Shown here: in pieces, positions 42,901 through 53,254 of the stretch
How the letters are laid out: every line of letters starts with the position of its first letter
How positions within the stretch are numbered: the stretch's first letter is position 1
From: Chaenocephalus aceratus
Lineage: Eukaryota > Chordata > Actinopteri > Perciformes > Channichthyidae
Direction: 5' to 3'
DNA length: 64,000 nucleotides
NCBI GenBank assembly: GCA_023974075.1
Contig: CM043798.1
Span: 19,499,441 to 19,563,440, forward strand
Made by a program: the position numbers and the translations under genes
Notes under the pieces: generated by a model
Seen by the model: only the letters and a program-made list of their open reading frames with translations
Told to the model about the DNA's origin: nothing
Database searches by the model: none

Positions 42901-45900
42901 GAGAACATCATTAACCAGAGCCTGGAAAACAGCTGGAGCATTGGTTAACCCAAATGGCATTACGAGGTATTCGTAATGGCCACAAGGGGTGTTGAAAGCA
43001 GTCTTCCATTCATCCCCCTCCCTTATCCTTACCAAATGATAAGCATTTCGAAGATCAAGTTTAGTAAAAATCTTTGCATCCTGTAATAGTTCAAATGCTG
43101 AAGAGATAAGAGGAAGGGGGTACCTGTTCTTTATGGTAATGTCATTTAGCCCTCTGTAGTCGACACATGGACGAAGAGTCTTATCCTTCTTGTCGACGAA
43201 GAAGAAGCCTGCTCCAGCCGGAGAGGAGGAAGGCCGAATTATCCCGGCAGCAAGAGAGGAGTCAATGTATTTCTTCATTGTTTCCCTTTCGGGGCCAGAC
43301 AAGGAGTAGAGATGTCCCTTAGAGGGAGAGGTCCCAGGGAACAAGTCAATGGAGCAGTCATAGGGTCGATGGGGAGGCAGGGTGGAAGCACGAGTCTTAT
43401 TGAAAACCTCCTTCAGGTCCCGGTAACAGGTGGGCACCCTACTAAGATCCGGAAAATCAGAGTCTGCTGCAGCTTGGAGAGGGGTAGAGACAGCAGTAGT
43501 CAGGGCAACAGTCACATGGGTGGAGGGCAGAGCTCTCTCTGGAGCAGGAGCAGAAGGGAAACATGTGGCCAAACAATCCTTATGCCAACCCAAAACTCTC
43601 CCGGTGGACCAGTCCATGTGGGGATTGTGTTTTACCAGCCATGGGTAGCCCAAAATAAGAGGGTGTGAAGGAAAGTTAAAAAGATGAAAACTCAGGGATT
43701 CAGTGTGGCCGTTAGCGATGATTAGTTTAAGGGGCCGAGTACGGTGAGTGACTCGGCACAATAAACGTCCATCCAGAGCCTTTGCTACAAGAGGCCTCAA
43801 CAGGGGAACAAAATTAAGTCCAAGTCTCTTGGCTAATCTCCAATCAATGAAACTCTCATCTGCTCCGGAGTCAATTAGAGCAGCATGCGATAAAGTCTGA
43901 GTAGGAGTAATTAGCTGAGCAGAGGTGAGAGTACGAGAGGGACAAAAAGAAACAGTTCGACTCACCAGGACCCTCCTACTTACTGATGAGCCTGGTCTTT
44001 TACTGGGCATCTGGCTACAAAGTGACCCCTCTGTGAGCAGTAAATGCACCTCCCCTCCCGTAGGCGGCGCTGGCTCTTCTCAGGAGTCAGCTTTGCTCTT
44101 CCCAACTGCATGGGTTCCTCCTGGGCAGTAGGCGGCGCTGGAGAGTCGGTCGTCTGGAAACGCTGCTTGGAGAAAAAAGGACTGGCCTGAGACTGCCCTC
44201 TCTGGCCTGGCGGAGAAAACACAGCTCTCGACTTCTCCCTTTCTCTCTCTACGAGGCGAGTGTCAATTCTTATTGCCATAGCAATGAAACTATCCAGGTC
44301 AGAGGGAAGCTCTAGAGGAGCCAACTGGTCCTTGATGGGGCCAGACAGTCCATGGCGAAAAGCGTCGAAGAGGGATGAATCATTCCAGCCGCTGTCTGCA
44401 GACAAAGTGCGGAACTCCACGGCGTAGTCGGAGACACGTCTCCCTCTCTGGTGTAAATCCATTAGAGCTCTCGCTGCTTCCCTGCCTGGAGTTGTGTGAT
44501 CAAATACTTTGCTTAAAGTCTCTGTAAAACCTCTCAGGGAATTACAGACTGGGGAATCTCGAGCCCACTCCGCCGTAGCCCACGCCTCCGCTCTGCCGGT
44601 GAGGTGGGAAACGATGTAGGCTACCTTAGCCCGTTCAGACTGGAAGGAAGATGCTTGCAGCTCGAAGTGCAACCCACACTGGACCAGGAATGCACGACAG
44701 TTATCCGAGTCTCCGGAAAAACGCTCTGGTCTGGAGAGGTGAGGAACCGAAGGTAGCGGTGTCGGCACGGTGGCAGGAACAGGACCGGGAGCTGTAGCCG
44801 GATCCGACGCTGGAAGCGGAGTAGCAGAGCGTTGTGGATTGAGATGTGCCACCAGCTGCTGGATCTGATCTGCCAGCTGGCAAACCTGGCTGCCGATGGA
44901 TGACTGGAAACCCTCCTGCCGATCCGACAATTCTCTTACTCCCTGGCAGACAGCGGTAAGTTGTTCATCTTGTAGGTTAAGACGAGCCCCCTGGGATCGA
45001 ATAGCAGACCGCAAATTCTCAGCGTCGGCTGAGTCCATGGTTCTGGCCAGTTCGTACTGTAACGACTGAATGAACACAAGTGGAGGACTCAATAGCATGA
45101 CTCGGAGACAGAGGATTAGGATGCAAAAAGGTCTTTATATCCAAGGTTCGGTACACGGGAATCAGATACTAGAAAAACACTGCTGGAACGCTAGGAATAA
45201 CTAAGACGAACTGGCACTGAAGGGACTGTAGATGCAGACTAAATAGACAGAGGGAGAGATGATAATGGGGCACAGGTGAGGCTAATTAGGGAAGGGAAGC
45301 AGGTGGAGTTCAATCAAGGGCAGGAAAGCTGAGACTGAAATGAGAGAAACAACAATGAGAACAGGAACAATAACAAAAACATCAGCATGCTGGCTAAACC
45401 CTTACAAGCTTGTTCTAACAAGAGGTCAGTTGGGTAAGAAACAGCTTTGTGCATCCAAATAATGATATGCTTGGGAAAATGTAAGAAGTGTAAAATAAGG
45501 CAGAGGTGAGAGCATCCTTACTTAAGTAAATTAAGTATGGGGCAATGATGCTGCCTATTCTGGAGGCCATGGAGCAGGCCCCCAAGGCCGTATTCCTCAA
45601 CACTGTTGGGTAGAGTTCAGCTGTGTATGCGTACACAATAGCAAATGCTGTCGTCACCGCACACTTCCCCATCATCTCCAGTGTTATGGAGAGATAAACC
45701 AGGTCTAGAGCGGGTAAAGCATTCAGAGGTTACATGTAAGTTGAGTTATATAAAATGCAAATTCAATTATCCGCAATTATGTTTGCTTGCAATTGAGAAA
45801 TCAGACACATTTTACATCTAAAAATACTATATAATGAGTGATCCTACATAGACAAACAAATGAGAAAAAGGCACAAAGCTTTATTAATCTACTGTGAAAA

Positions 45901-47127
45901 TGCTTCCTCTAAGGTATTGCTGGCATGAGCTGTACGAAGAGTAGAAACACTCCTCCCATGAAGAGGGTTGATGAGAGACTCAGTCGCCTGGACCACCAGC
46001 GAAACATTACCCAAGACAAAGTGTAGGCTGGTATCTCAAACAAAGCCGACACGAAACAGTTGAAGTAAGCGTTACCATGAAGGTTTGCCGTGTTTAGGGA
46101 AAGAGCAAAGTAAGCTATGGTCAAGGTGTTCCTGTGGGGATACATTTTAAACATTAATATCAATTTAGAATATGCACAACAGCGTAGTCAGAAAACAAAT
46201 TAAACTCATATTATTGTTGTTTTCTAGAAACTCTCATCTAGTCTTTCGCAAATGTACCACAGCAAATTGGGGCCACTAAATATTACCAACCTATTCCCAG
46301 CTTTGATTTATTTTTCAAACGTAATTACAATGGCCCTTGTAAGCCATTGTAATACGTTTATAGATTGGTGGTGAGTTAAAAGTTGCAGAAGAGTTAAGTG
46401 ACATTCATATTTGGACAGACAAGATTACTACAGAAAACCTGAACTAAAACATTCATCCTGAATGCTTATGTCGGTACATACAGTAACCGCTACATGACAT
46501 TGTTGGTTGCTGCTTGTTTCTGCTGCCCCCTACTGATCAACAATCTATTGTTATTGTAGGTTTGAGTTTAATCCAAGGTGTGATGCAGTCTATGGTGATG
46601 ACTGATACAACAACTGAAATGTTAGTTCATGATTCTTATTTGGATTAGAAAGTATTTATTTTAGAAAGAATGTCCATGCAGCTTTTAACTTATCAACCTG
46701 CTATGATGAAGGATATGGAGGTGACGACTTATTTCCCGTCAGACTAAGTTAAACTGTTTCTAAATCAAACTGCATCGGTTTTCAGTAAGGAAGTGAGCAC
46801 AGGATTAATACAGGCATACTGTGCAGTTATGAAACCTGATTTTGATCTGAGTTGCAGGCTTCACAGCACCTGACAGGTCATTATTTGTTGTTAGTTCAGT
46901 GGACTGTCATTGGGCCTGAACAGTGTGCGTATGTGCGTTTGGAACAGCGTGTGTTCAGTATATGTCTGTGTGTGTGTATTTGTGCATGCAGGGTCACTGT
47001 ACTGAATGTGGGGGTCAGCAGGGACTCACCAGACCAGCCACAGCGTGAGGGAGATCCAGCGGATGTTTGGGGAACGGAGCAGGTCACAGATGTTGAGGGC
47101 CTTACTCGTCTCGCATTGAAGTTCTTT
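39839..47127 (-). CDS. SLC22A4/A5-like (OCTN) transporter, four 3' exons
   Basis: Four exons on the minus strand: 47127-47030 ([20 protein letters not shown] then LWLVW), 46131-45917 ([20 protein letters not shown] and [16 protein letters not shown]), 45704-45522 ([43 protein letters not shown]) and 39981-39839 ([37 protein letters not shown] at 39841-39839). These cover transmembrane helices of roughly the C-terminal half of an SLC22 major-facilitator carrier; PESYG.PLPDT is the OCTN-type end of the last helix. Acceptor AGs are good, and phases agree (1 between the last two exons). The exon ending at 45917 has no GT: the phase-compatible end (after GCA A) is followed by TACCTT. Exons for the N-terminal half were not found between 47.1 and 64 kb. 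Either those exons lie outside the window, or this is a 5'-truncated copy. The gypsy element 40252-45406 lies in the last intron. Confidence 0.75.
40252..40600 (-). repeat. 3' LTR of gypsy element 2
   Basis: 349 bp; TGTAAGGG... to ...TCGTTACA on the minus strand. The purine tract (GAGGGGGGG) precedes it at about 40603-40612. Confidence 0.93.
40588..44049 (-). pseudogene. Pol of gypsy element 2, interrupted by one stop
   Basis: Frame from 44049, -1 relative to gag. Protease (DSGADESF), RT (YLDDILIFS), RNase H ([13 protein letters not shown]), integrase ([35 protein letters not shown]) are intact up to residue 969. A TAG at 41142-41140 follows CHRT where element 1 has a Trp (CHGIW), so a single TGG-to-TAG change stops translation late in the integrase. 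The same frame continues afterwards (41124-40588) through the GPY module ([10 protein letters not shown]) and the chromodomain ([33 protein letters not shown]). The break removes only the C-terminal targeting region, so this copy should be non-autonomous. The pol stop lies in the 3' LTR, as in element 1. Confidence 0.93.
43980..45038 (-). CDS. Gag of gypsy element 2
   Basis: About 352 residues from ATG at 45038 ([16 protein letters not shown]); an in-frame ATG at 45098 lies in the LTR and is rejected. Capsid-type core ([20 protein letters not shown]), a basic linker, and one CCHC knuckle ([14 protein letters not shown]) near the end. Stop at 43980. The pol frame overlaps by about 70 nt in the -1 frame, and GTAAAAGAC follows the zinc knuckle exactly as in element 1. 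Confidence 0.92.
   Translation of the reverse strand: MDSADAENLRSAIRSQGARLNLQDEQLTAVCQGVRELSDRQEGFQSSIGSQVCQLADQIQQLVAHLNPQRSATPLPASDPATAPGPVPATVPTPLPSVPHLSRPERFSGDSDNCRAFLVQCGLHFELQASSFQSERAKVAYIVSHLTGRAEAWATAEWARDSPVCNSLRGFTETLSKVFDHTTPGREAARALMDLHQRGRRVSDYAVEFRTLSADSGWNDSSLFDAFRHGLSGPIKDQLAPLELPSDLDSFIAMAIRIDTRLVEREREKSRAVFSPPGQRGQSQASPFFSKQRFQTTDSPAPPTAQEEPMQLGRAKLTPEKSQRRLREGRCIYCSQRGHFVARCPVKDQAHQ
45046..45215 (-). promoter_or_regulatory. Self-priming pair of gypsy element 2
   Basis: On the minus strand, the primer-binding site ACGAACTGGC (45055-45046) starts 2 nt after the 5' LTR and is the exact reverse complement of GCCAGTTCGT (45215-45206) in the LTR, about 30 bp after a CTATTTAG TATA-like box. 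Compared with element 1 (ACGAACTGAC and GTCAGTTCGT) both partners changed together at one position, so pairing is kept. Confidence 0.75.
45058..45406 (-). repeat. 5' LTR of gypsy element 2
   Basis: 349 bp, about 99% identical by eye to the 3' LTR; target duplication AGCTT at 45407-45411. Confidence 0.93.
45522..45704 (-). CDS. Penultimate exon of the SLC22-like gene
   Basis: 183 nt bounded by CTCTAG at its start and AGTAAGG (GT donor) at its end, phase 1 at both sides. Encodes [35 protein letters not shown] and [15 protein letters not shown], the segment around helices 10-11. It aligns with exon A of the plus-strand fragment (29926-30104). Confidence 0.8.
45917..46131 (-). CDS. SLC22-like exon with missing GT donor
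   Basis: Follows CCCCACAG; encodes [37 protein letters not shown], and [15 protein letters not shown]. The next exon needs a phase-1 donor; the only suitable end is after ...CCAGCAA and the following bases are TACCTTAG rather than GT. Reading on gives a stop (ATA CCT TAG). Confidence 0.7.
47030..47127 (-). CDS. SLC22-like exon, 5'-most recognised
   Basis: 98 nt between CTGCCCCACAG and GTGAGTCC. Encodes [20 protein letters not shown] and [13 protein letters not shown], the end of the cytoplasmic loop and the start of helix 7 of SLC22 carriers. It ends in phase 2 and joins in frame to the exon at 46131. Confidence 0.75.
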
Positions 47128-47246
47128 CTGTGGGGCAGCAGAGCCCTCAGAATAACAAACACTTAGCAAGCAGAGCCATCACTCTAGAAATAATTTCATT
47201 AGAGAGATGCTTGTGTATGAATGGCCACTTGCTGAGTGTGCACGTG

Positions 47247-47724
47247 TTCACACATGTAAATAATAATAATAATAATAGATTTAATTTGTTAGCGCTTTTA
47301 CAGGTGCTCAAAGACGCTTTACAGATATAGTGAAGAGAAAAGAAAAGAAAGGAACAACACATACATATATAGTTAAAGTTAAAGTCAAATAATACAAAAA
47401 CAATCACACATTAAAAGCCAGATTGAAGAGGTGAGTTTTTGTGAGTTCTTTGAAGGTGGTGAGGTCAGTGCATTCTCTGATGGGTTGTGGGAGTGAGTTC
47501 CAGAGGGAGGGGGCAGCGACGGAGAAGGCTCTGTCCCCCCAGGTCCGGTGATTGATGTGGGTGGGGATGGATAGGAGGTTGGCTTCTAATGAGCGGAGGC
47601 AGCGGGAAGGGGTGTGGTGGTGCAGCAGGTCTGTGTGGTAGGCCCAGGGATTAATTGACAGACAGGCCCACTTAATGCGCGGCATGTATCGGCCGGCCGG
47701 TGACAAAAGTATGTTACTTAACAA
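47247..47724 (-). pseudogene. L2 LINE 3' fragment
   Basis: On the minus strand the frame from about 47640 encodes DLLHHHTPSRCLRSLEANLL and GDRAFSVAAPSLWNSLPQPI and ends at 47404; then CTGTAAAGCGTCTTTGAGCAC, AAAAGCGCTAACAAATTAAA and an (ATT)n tail at 47262. This is the C-terminus and 3' tail of an L2 element, distinct from the one at 33-37 kb. 5' truncated, as is usual. Confidence 0.75.
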
Positions 47725-48087
47725 AAAACCCTATGCATTTTATGTTATTTTGGACAATTATTCATATAGTAATCACATTACCTGAGCCCTTGAGTTGCCT
47801 AGAGAAAAATAGTTACAGCATATATTTAGTGATGTTAATGTTAACAGATCATTGTTGCAATAACATTTGGACCCAATTTGCCTGACTTGACACATGGAAT
47901 AAAACTGGGGCGTAGGAATAATCCTCAATGTGGGTGAGACAATTTAACAGAGGGTGTGGGCAGGTGGTGGACCTCACCTCTAGGGGGGTCCGGGGGCAAG
48001 CTCCCCCAGGAAGATTTTTTTTAAATGTTGAAGTTAAATGCATCAATCTGGTGCACTTTGAGAGCAAAATTAGGGACTAAATCTATG

Positions 48088-48252
48088 GCAGTCAGTAGGG
48101 GCTTGGACTGTGAGCCGTAGGGTCCCAGGTTCAAGTCCCCGACCAGACCATTGGAGTGTGGACTTCTACTTGGAGAGGTCTCAGTTCACCTCCTGCCCTG
48201 CCGTGGTGCCCTTGAGCAAGGCACCGGACAAAACCGGACTTCTCCACCAACA
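48088..48252 (+). repeat. tRNA-derived SINE
   Basis: Contains an RNA polymerase III box B-like GGTTCAAGTCC (48128-48138), preceded by GGGGCTTGGACTGTGAGCC, and the widely shared fish SINE body motif TGCCCTTGAGCAAGGCACCG near 48207-48226. No tail or target duplication resolved. Confidence 0.6.
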
Positions 48253-48655
48253 CGTTCTCACTCCCAACTAGTCACATATTGACGGACGGTTAGGGCCCCT
48301 CCCCGTCACACCATTACGCACAGGGTACCCCTTTAGCGTCAGTTTTCAACGGGCAGGGCATCCCATATACCTTCATAGACCTCCCATAGCGTTGATAATA
48401 GACGCCATGAGAACGCTCCCCGCTGTTTCGAAATTCAACGAGCGCATTCCGTTCTCAGCTGAAGCATATGGTCAGAGACGTTATTGCAACACATTATGCT
48501 CTTTATATATAGTTTATAAAAAATGACACAATTGTAATTTCCATACTCTGTGATAGGCCTCGGTGACAGTTAGGCAAAAATAATAGGCTTATAGGCATTT
48601 TTTTCTCTTATGTGAAGTTGACATCATGCATGCTGGGTAATGAATTATTTACATG

Positions 48656-48739
48656 GATGTACGCAGAGCCATATAATAGTTATATTATGTTCTATTATAT
48701 TATATTATAATAGTTCTATTATATGGCTCTGGATGTACG
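48656..48739. mobile_element. 68-bp palindromic mini-element with 8-bp duplication
   Basis: CAGAGCCATATAATAG (48664-48679) and its exact reverse complement CTATTATATGGCTCTG (48716-48731) enclose an AT-only core. The unit is flanked by an exact 8-bp direct repeat GATGTACG (48656-48663, 48732-48739). Size, CAG start and 8-bp duplication match a minimal hAT MITE. The same 16-mer end occurs singly at 16102-16117. Confidence 0.75.
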
Positions 48740-49097
48740 TAATATAGCCAGAAATGGTGTCTGATTTTTCAATACATCACATTTAACATGGCATGACGTA
48801 GTATAACTTTTGTACAGATGATCAGTCTTCCTGAAACTTTTTGGCCGGCTTTTATAGAAATGAATGTAATCGTAGCTGTCAATTCTTATTATACATCCAT
48901 GAGCTGTCACTGCCCGATCTGTACTGCGCATGTGCGAGATAGTCTCCGGAGGGCAACCCAAGAAGGACACTTGACACAGTGGCTTTTGGCAAAGCTGAAA
49001 AATAAAACTCTCGAGAGATGAGTTATTGTTATTACAATGTGACTTCACTATTATTTAACAACTCTTTTTATTGGGTTCTTTTATTTGGGGTTAAGTA

Positions 49098-50118
49098 TAG
49101 TGATGGCAAAATGAAGCTTTGAATGAAGCATCGAACCACTTGGACAATTGTGTCGGAAATAGGTTCATTTCTCGAAACTTCAGTTACAGCGACCTCTCCT
49201 GGCGAAGTGCAATGCTGCAGTGGGGTTAACGTATTTTTGCCTTGAAAAATATTCGATGCATATCATGTTCTATTTGCAATTAAGGATTGATAATTGTGTG
49301 TATTGGGTTATTGAGAAGAGACTAGAGAGTGCTGGAAATGTTTTTGGGAGGAGAGTGCCTTTTATCAGTTATTAAAGTTGAAAAGCAATGATTACAAATT
49401 AAACCATTCCGGGCTTTGAACCCGCTGCGCGGAGGACATCGCAGCATACAGGCCGCCAGACCTATCCACTGGGCTATCTATTCCTCAAAATATTGAACTG
49501 TTTTTATATTACTTAAAATTCTCTTTTTAATAATAATAATAATAATGAGTTCCATTTATAAAGCACTTCATATTTGAATGCAAATCCCGAAGTGCTACAA
49601 GTAGTGAGCATGAACAGTATAAATAAACATTACACAACACGGTAGAATTAATTAAAAAGCAATAAAAAAAAATTAAAAAAAATAAAAATAAAAATAAAAG
49701 GGTGATAAAAAAATGTTTTGTTCACAACTTCTCCACATTTCGAAGTGTTTCCCGAGCCAGAACGACCTCTTTCTTCCTGGCTTGCTCTATAATGATCCAA
49801 TTCAAATGCAATACCAACAAAAACTCAACAGCAACAACGCAAACTACGACAACAACCCACACATTGCGCATTGTTTAGAGCGGTTATAAAGTGTTGAAGC
49901 GCTCAAATTCGAAACTGTTTCAACCTGTCACCTGTCAGAATAAAGACGAGGCAGTGCATTGAATCGCGTGATTGGACCGCGAACCAGTCAAGTGATTAAT
50001 TCAGGAAATGAAGCAGTTTCTGCTTCGGACGTCACATGTCACGTGATTTGAAGCAGTTGCTGCTTCTGACGTCATATGTCACGTGATTTGAAGCAAGCTT
50101 CGAAGCACTGCTTCTATA
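49098..50118 (-). mobile_element. Non-autonomous hAT, copy A (one end lost)
   Basis: Reverse-complement relative of copy B at 58552-59437. The right-hand terminus of B corresponds to TAGTGATGGCAAAATGAAGC here (49098). The GAAGC-rich subterminal region, CACGTGATTTGAAGCA repeats (50040-50100) and a tRNA-like segment (about 49408-49490) are shared. Homology stops at about 50118, before the expected second terminus, so this copy is truncated. A LINE-tail-like insertion interrupts it at about 49530-49735. No coding capacity. Confidence 0.75.
49530..49735 (+). repeat. LINE-tail-like insertion in hAT copy A
   Basis: (AAT)n followed by GAGTTCCATTTATAAAGCAC and TTCATATTTG, then an A-rich tract. It is absent from copy B at the equivalent position, so it inserted after the two copies diverged. 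Confidence 0.55.
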
Positions 50119-50202
50119 GATGAGAGTAACAAATGCGTCACTTCCGCGCTGTCAGTTGAACGGTGGTCAATACAAATTCTGAAGTTTTTGCCAATCCGAT
50201 CA

Positions 50203-50303
50203 GAAATTTAAGAAAACCGGAGATTTTTGGATCTTCAAAGAGCCCGATTACAATGGCCAGACAGGCAAACTATTACATTAAATCATTGGAAAACGACGAT
50301 CGG
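50203..50303 (+). repeat. Left inverted arm of the ISL2EU element
   Basis: Contains TTTAAGAAAACCGGAGATTT and GGCCAGACAGGCAAACTATT; reverse complement of 55497-55595 with very few differences. It translates as the first residues of the nuclease (MARQANYYIKSLENDDR), although that gene is at the other end of the element. Confidence 0.8.
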
Positions 50304-50403
50304 CTGGTTAAATTAAAAGCTGGTTAAATTAAAAGCAGCAGGCGGGGCTGTTATTTCGCCAGCTATTACTCTCACGAGTGAGGCGGAAAATAATTGTTTT
50401 ATG

Positions 50404-52968
50404 ATGCCAAAAAGCTGCTGTGTCGTGTATTGCACCTCAAACATAAAAAAACCCCGAAGTTACGTTTTTCTGTACTTCCTCTAAGAAAAAGGGACAGTAA
50501 AAGAAGAGCTCTGTGGCTTCAGGCTATTCACAGAGAGGACGAAAATCACAATCAATGGGACCCGGCCAGTCAATACGTGTACGTCTGTGGTAAACACTTC
50601 ATCACAGGTAAATGATGATGCTAACGAGGCTAATATCAATCGTTGAAGTAAATAGATGTAATGTTAAAAGTTTAAGAAGTGGAAGTAGATGCTGCATTGA
50701 AATATAAAAAACGGACAAACCAAGGAAATCAGCCTGCTGCCTGTACACACAGGGTGACATTAGAGAACAGCTCATTTGGCTCAGACTGAAGCAAACTTAT
50801 CAATTCATGTAAAAATTAAAATTGGTGAATATTGAGCGAAATGGGGGGGGGCGGGTTATTATCAAAACAGTCATTATGGTAATTATTTTATGATCTACAT
50901 ATTTTATAGGTGCAGTGAACTTAACCAAAAAACTGTCAAGTTTGTCTCTGTATTTGGCTAACACCTACCTTCATGGTTTAAGGATACCATGTGAATGACG
51001 GCGAGCATCCAGATTATGTTCCATCCATATTCCCACAACGACCATCGTCAGAAGGCTCAAAGAGGCTAAAGCGATACCAAAGGAGAGATGCTGTTTCTCA
51101 GCATGAGGTCCTGCCAGCAAAAAGGCAGCGAATAAAGCCACCTACAGAGGCTTCTCCTACTGAAACCCCTGAAGATTTTGATACAGCTTATCCTGAAGCC
51201 CCTTTCACTGAGGATTCACTTCCTCAGCCCTCTGATGATTATGAACTGAGTGACACGCCAGTATTACATAGGCAGCAGGTTTCCATCGCCATACAGTAGA
51301 GGTTGCCAATCTCAGGAGAGAAAGAGATGAAGCAAGAAGAGAAAGAGATGAGGCAAGAAAAGAACTCCAGAACTGGTCTAAGGAGCGTTTGTCTGTTCAT
51401 GCTATTAAAGGAAATGACAGTGCATGCAGGGCCATGACTGGGCTCAGCTGGTCAGTTGTTGACTGTCTTCACCGATATTTAGTTCAGTTCATCAAATCAT
51501 CACCAAAAGGTTTTAGATTGTCTACCCAGGACCAGCTCTTCCTTTGCTTGCTCAAGCTACGCCAAAATCCATCGATTGCTTTGTTGAGCCAAATACTACA
51601 CAAACCAGAACCCACCGTCCGCCACATATTCCAACGTTGGCTGAATCTTTTGTATGCGAAAATCACTTTCCTCATTCACTGGCCTGACAGGGAGTGCATC
51701 ACCCAAACCATACCACCAGTGATGAAGGCCAACTTTCCGCGCCTCACATCAATTATAGATTGCTTCGAGATCAGAATTGAACATCCAAAAGCCCTTAAAG
51801 CCAGGTAAAGGTGCCAATATTTATGGTTTAGCTAGGTAGCTTTGACAGTGTTCGTACACAGGTCTGAATAAGTAATACGAATGAGTTTGATAATTTACAG
51901 GTCTTGTTTTTTAAATGTATGCTCAGATAGAGGGATGCTCATTGTACCCAGCCACTGCATGCATCATATCAAATATTAAGGTCCATTAAAGGTTTGAAAT
52001 CTTAAACTTGAAAATGAGTCCTGTTCATCTAACCGTGTTTTTGTTTCTTCTTTTCAACAGGGCAAAATCATACTCTAATTATAAGAAGTGGACTACGGTC
52101 AAATATTTCATAGTGTGTAGTCCTGCAGGAAACATCACCTTCTTGTCCAAAGGTTGGGGAGGAAGAGCATCAGATGTCAAGATAGTTAGGGAATCTGGCT
52201 TTATTTCACCCCTCTACCACCATCCTGGGGACCAGGTAATGTTTCATCTTACATAAAGTGCACATATTCTACACCAACAGTTCATCACATGCATTTTTTT
52301 GGTAATCATTATGGACAAGTGTTGTTATTTACTGTTTGACTGCAAACATTAAAAGCAAAAGGCCTACATCTTATGCATTACTTGTTTTAGATCTTGGCTG
52401 ATCGGGGTTTTACTCTGAAAGATGAGTTTGCCTTACTTGGTGCCAGTCTCGAAACCCCAGCCTTCACTCTCGGCAGGAAACAACTCCCAGGCAAAGACGT
52501 TGAAGAGTCAAGAATGAAATCAAAATTTCGGATTCATATTGGTAAGTATACATTCATTATCCACAGACTGGTAAACTATTGCACATATCAATATGATGGA
52601 AAATAAATTAACTCTTTTACTAAATTAAGTTATATGAAAAACAGCACTAACGGACTGTAGCAAATTGTATAACAGTGCAAACAAAGTACTTAACAAACAA
52701 TTACTGAGAACAATGGTAAAATGTGAAGTTTTATACTTGAAAATATTTTAAAACAACTGATGGGTGAACAGAACGGGTGATCGGTGTGCTGAAGCGAAGA
52801 TTCCACATCCTGGATGGGCCGCTCCCTCTTTGCTTCGTAAAGACCCTGCGGGACGAGATGGAGAACAGGGATGTAGCCACCATTGACAAGATAGTACATA
52901 CCTGTGCCGCCTTGGTCAACATGTCAGGTAGCATTGTGTTCAATAAAAACAGACAGGGGGATGTATAG
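50404..52968 (+). CDS. ISL2EU transposase, THAP plus DDE, with two frameshifts
   Basis: Six exons: 50404-50607, 50983-51297 or so continuing to 51804, 52061-52235, 52391-52541 and 52772-52968. The THAP domain starts MPKSCCVVYCTSNIKK and continues LRFSVLPLRKRDSKRRALWL and WDPASQYVYVCGKHFITG; a 7-A run at 50444-50450 puts these in different frames (one base short). A second shift lies near 51285-51300, before a coiled-coil-like repeat (RRERDEARRERDEARKEL). The DDE domain has Asp in SIIDCFEIRIEHP, Asp in LADRGF and Glu in IERVIGVLKRRF, all present, and ends at TAG 52968. All splice sites are GT-AG and phases agree. The enzyme would bind and cut the element ends. Two shifts suggest this copy is dead unless they are assembly errors. 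Confidence 0.75.
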
Positions 52969-53254
52969 GTCAAATCAGTTCTGCTGTCTTTTCTCTTTGA
53001 GTCACTTAGTTTGGGCCATGGCAGCAAAAGAACAACTCTTCAATGACTATCCTTCAGCTTTTTAAATCTACCTTACTGCTCTGCTCTCCTTCCAGGAATG
53101 ACAGTTGACACCACGTAATTATTCTGTAAATGTAAATAAACTATGTATTAGGAATTGTCTTAGCTAGTATTAACCTAACAGCCACCTAACAACAAATGCT
53201 CGCAAATGTTAATGAACTATAATTATAAATAATTGTTTAGGTTTTGTGTTTTAC
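52969..53254. other. Short gap between the convergent ISL2EU genes
   Basis: The 3' ends of the two genes face each other across this stretch. AATAAA-like words occur on the plus strand (GTAAATAAAC near 53131). No exon seen. Confidence 0.4.

Larger units (their letters stand above)
40252..45406 (-). mobile_element. Ty3/gypsy chromovirus (sushi-like), one nonsense codon
   Basis: A 5155-bp LTR retrotransposon on the minus strand, with 349-bp LTRs at both ends and a target duplication AGCTT (40247-40251 and 45407-45411). The LTRs differ at about four positions (for example CACAAC/CATGAC, GCAAACAGG/GCAAAAAGG, CTGTGGATG/CTGTAGATG), so it is older than gypsy element 1. Gag and Pol domains match that element throughout, with roughly two-thirds or more identity in the RT by eye, so they are related but separate families. 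It is inserted in the last intron of the SLC22-like gene, in the same transcriptional direction. Confidence 0.93.

Noticed and set aside
45700..45925. U12-type AT-AC intron between two SLC22-like exons
   Set aside because: ATACCTTAG only loosely resembles the U12 donor and no convincing branch-point motif precedes the AC; a phase-1 ordinary intron fits the other evidence better, leaving a missing GT.
48088..48160. Genuine tRNA gene
   Set aside because: Only box B is good; the sequence continues into a standard SINE body and lacks a full cloverleaf.
50394..50615. THAP exon beginning at 50394 in the alternative frame
   Set aside because: It needs a non-ATG start and loses the first zinc ligands; ATG 50404 gives MPKSCCVVYC, with a one-base shift downstream.
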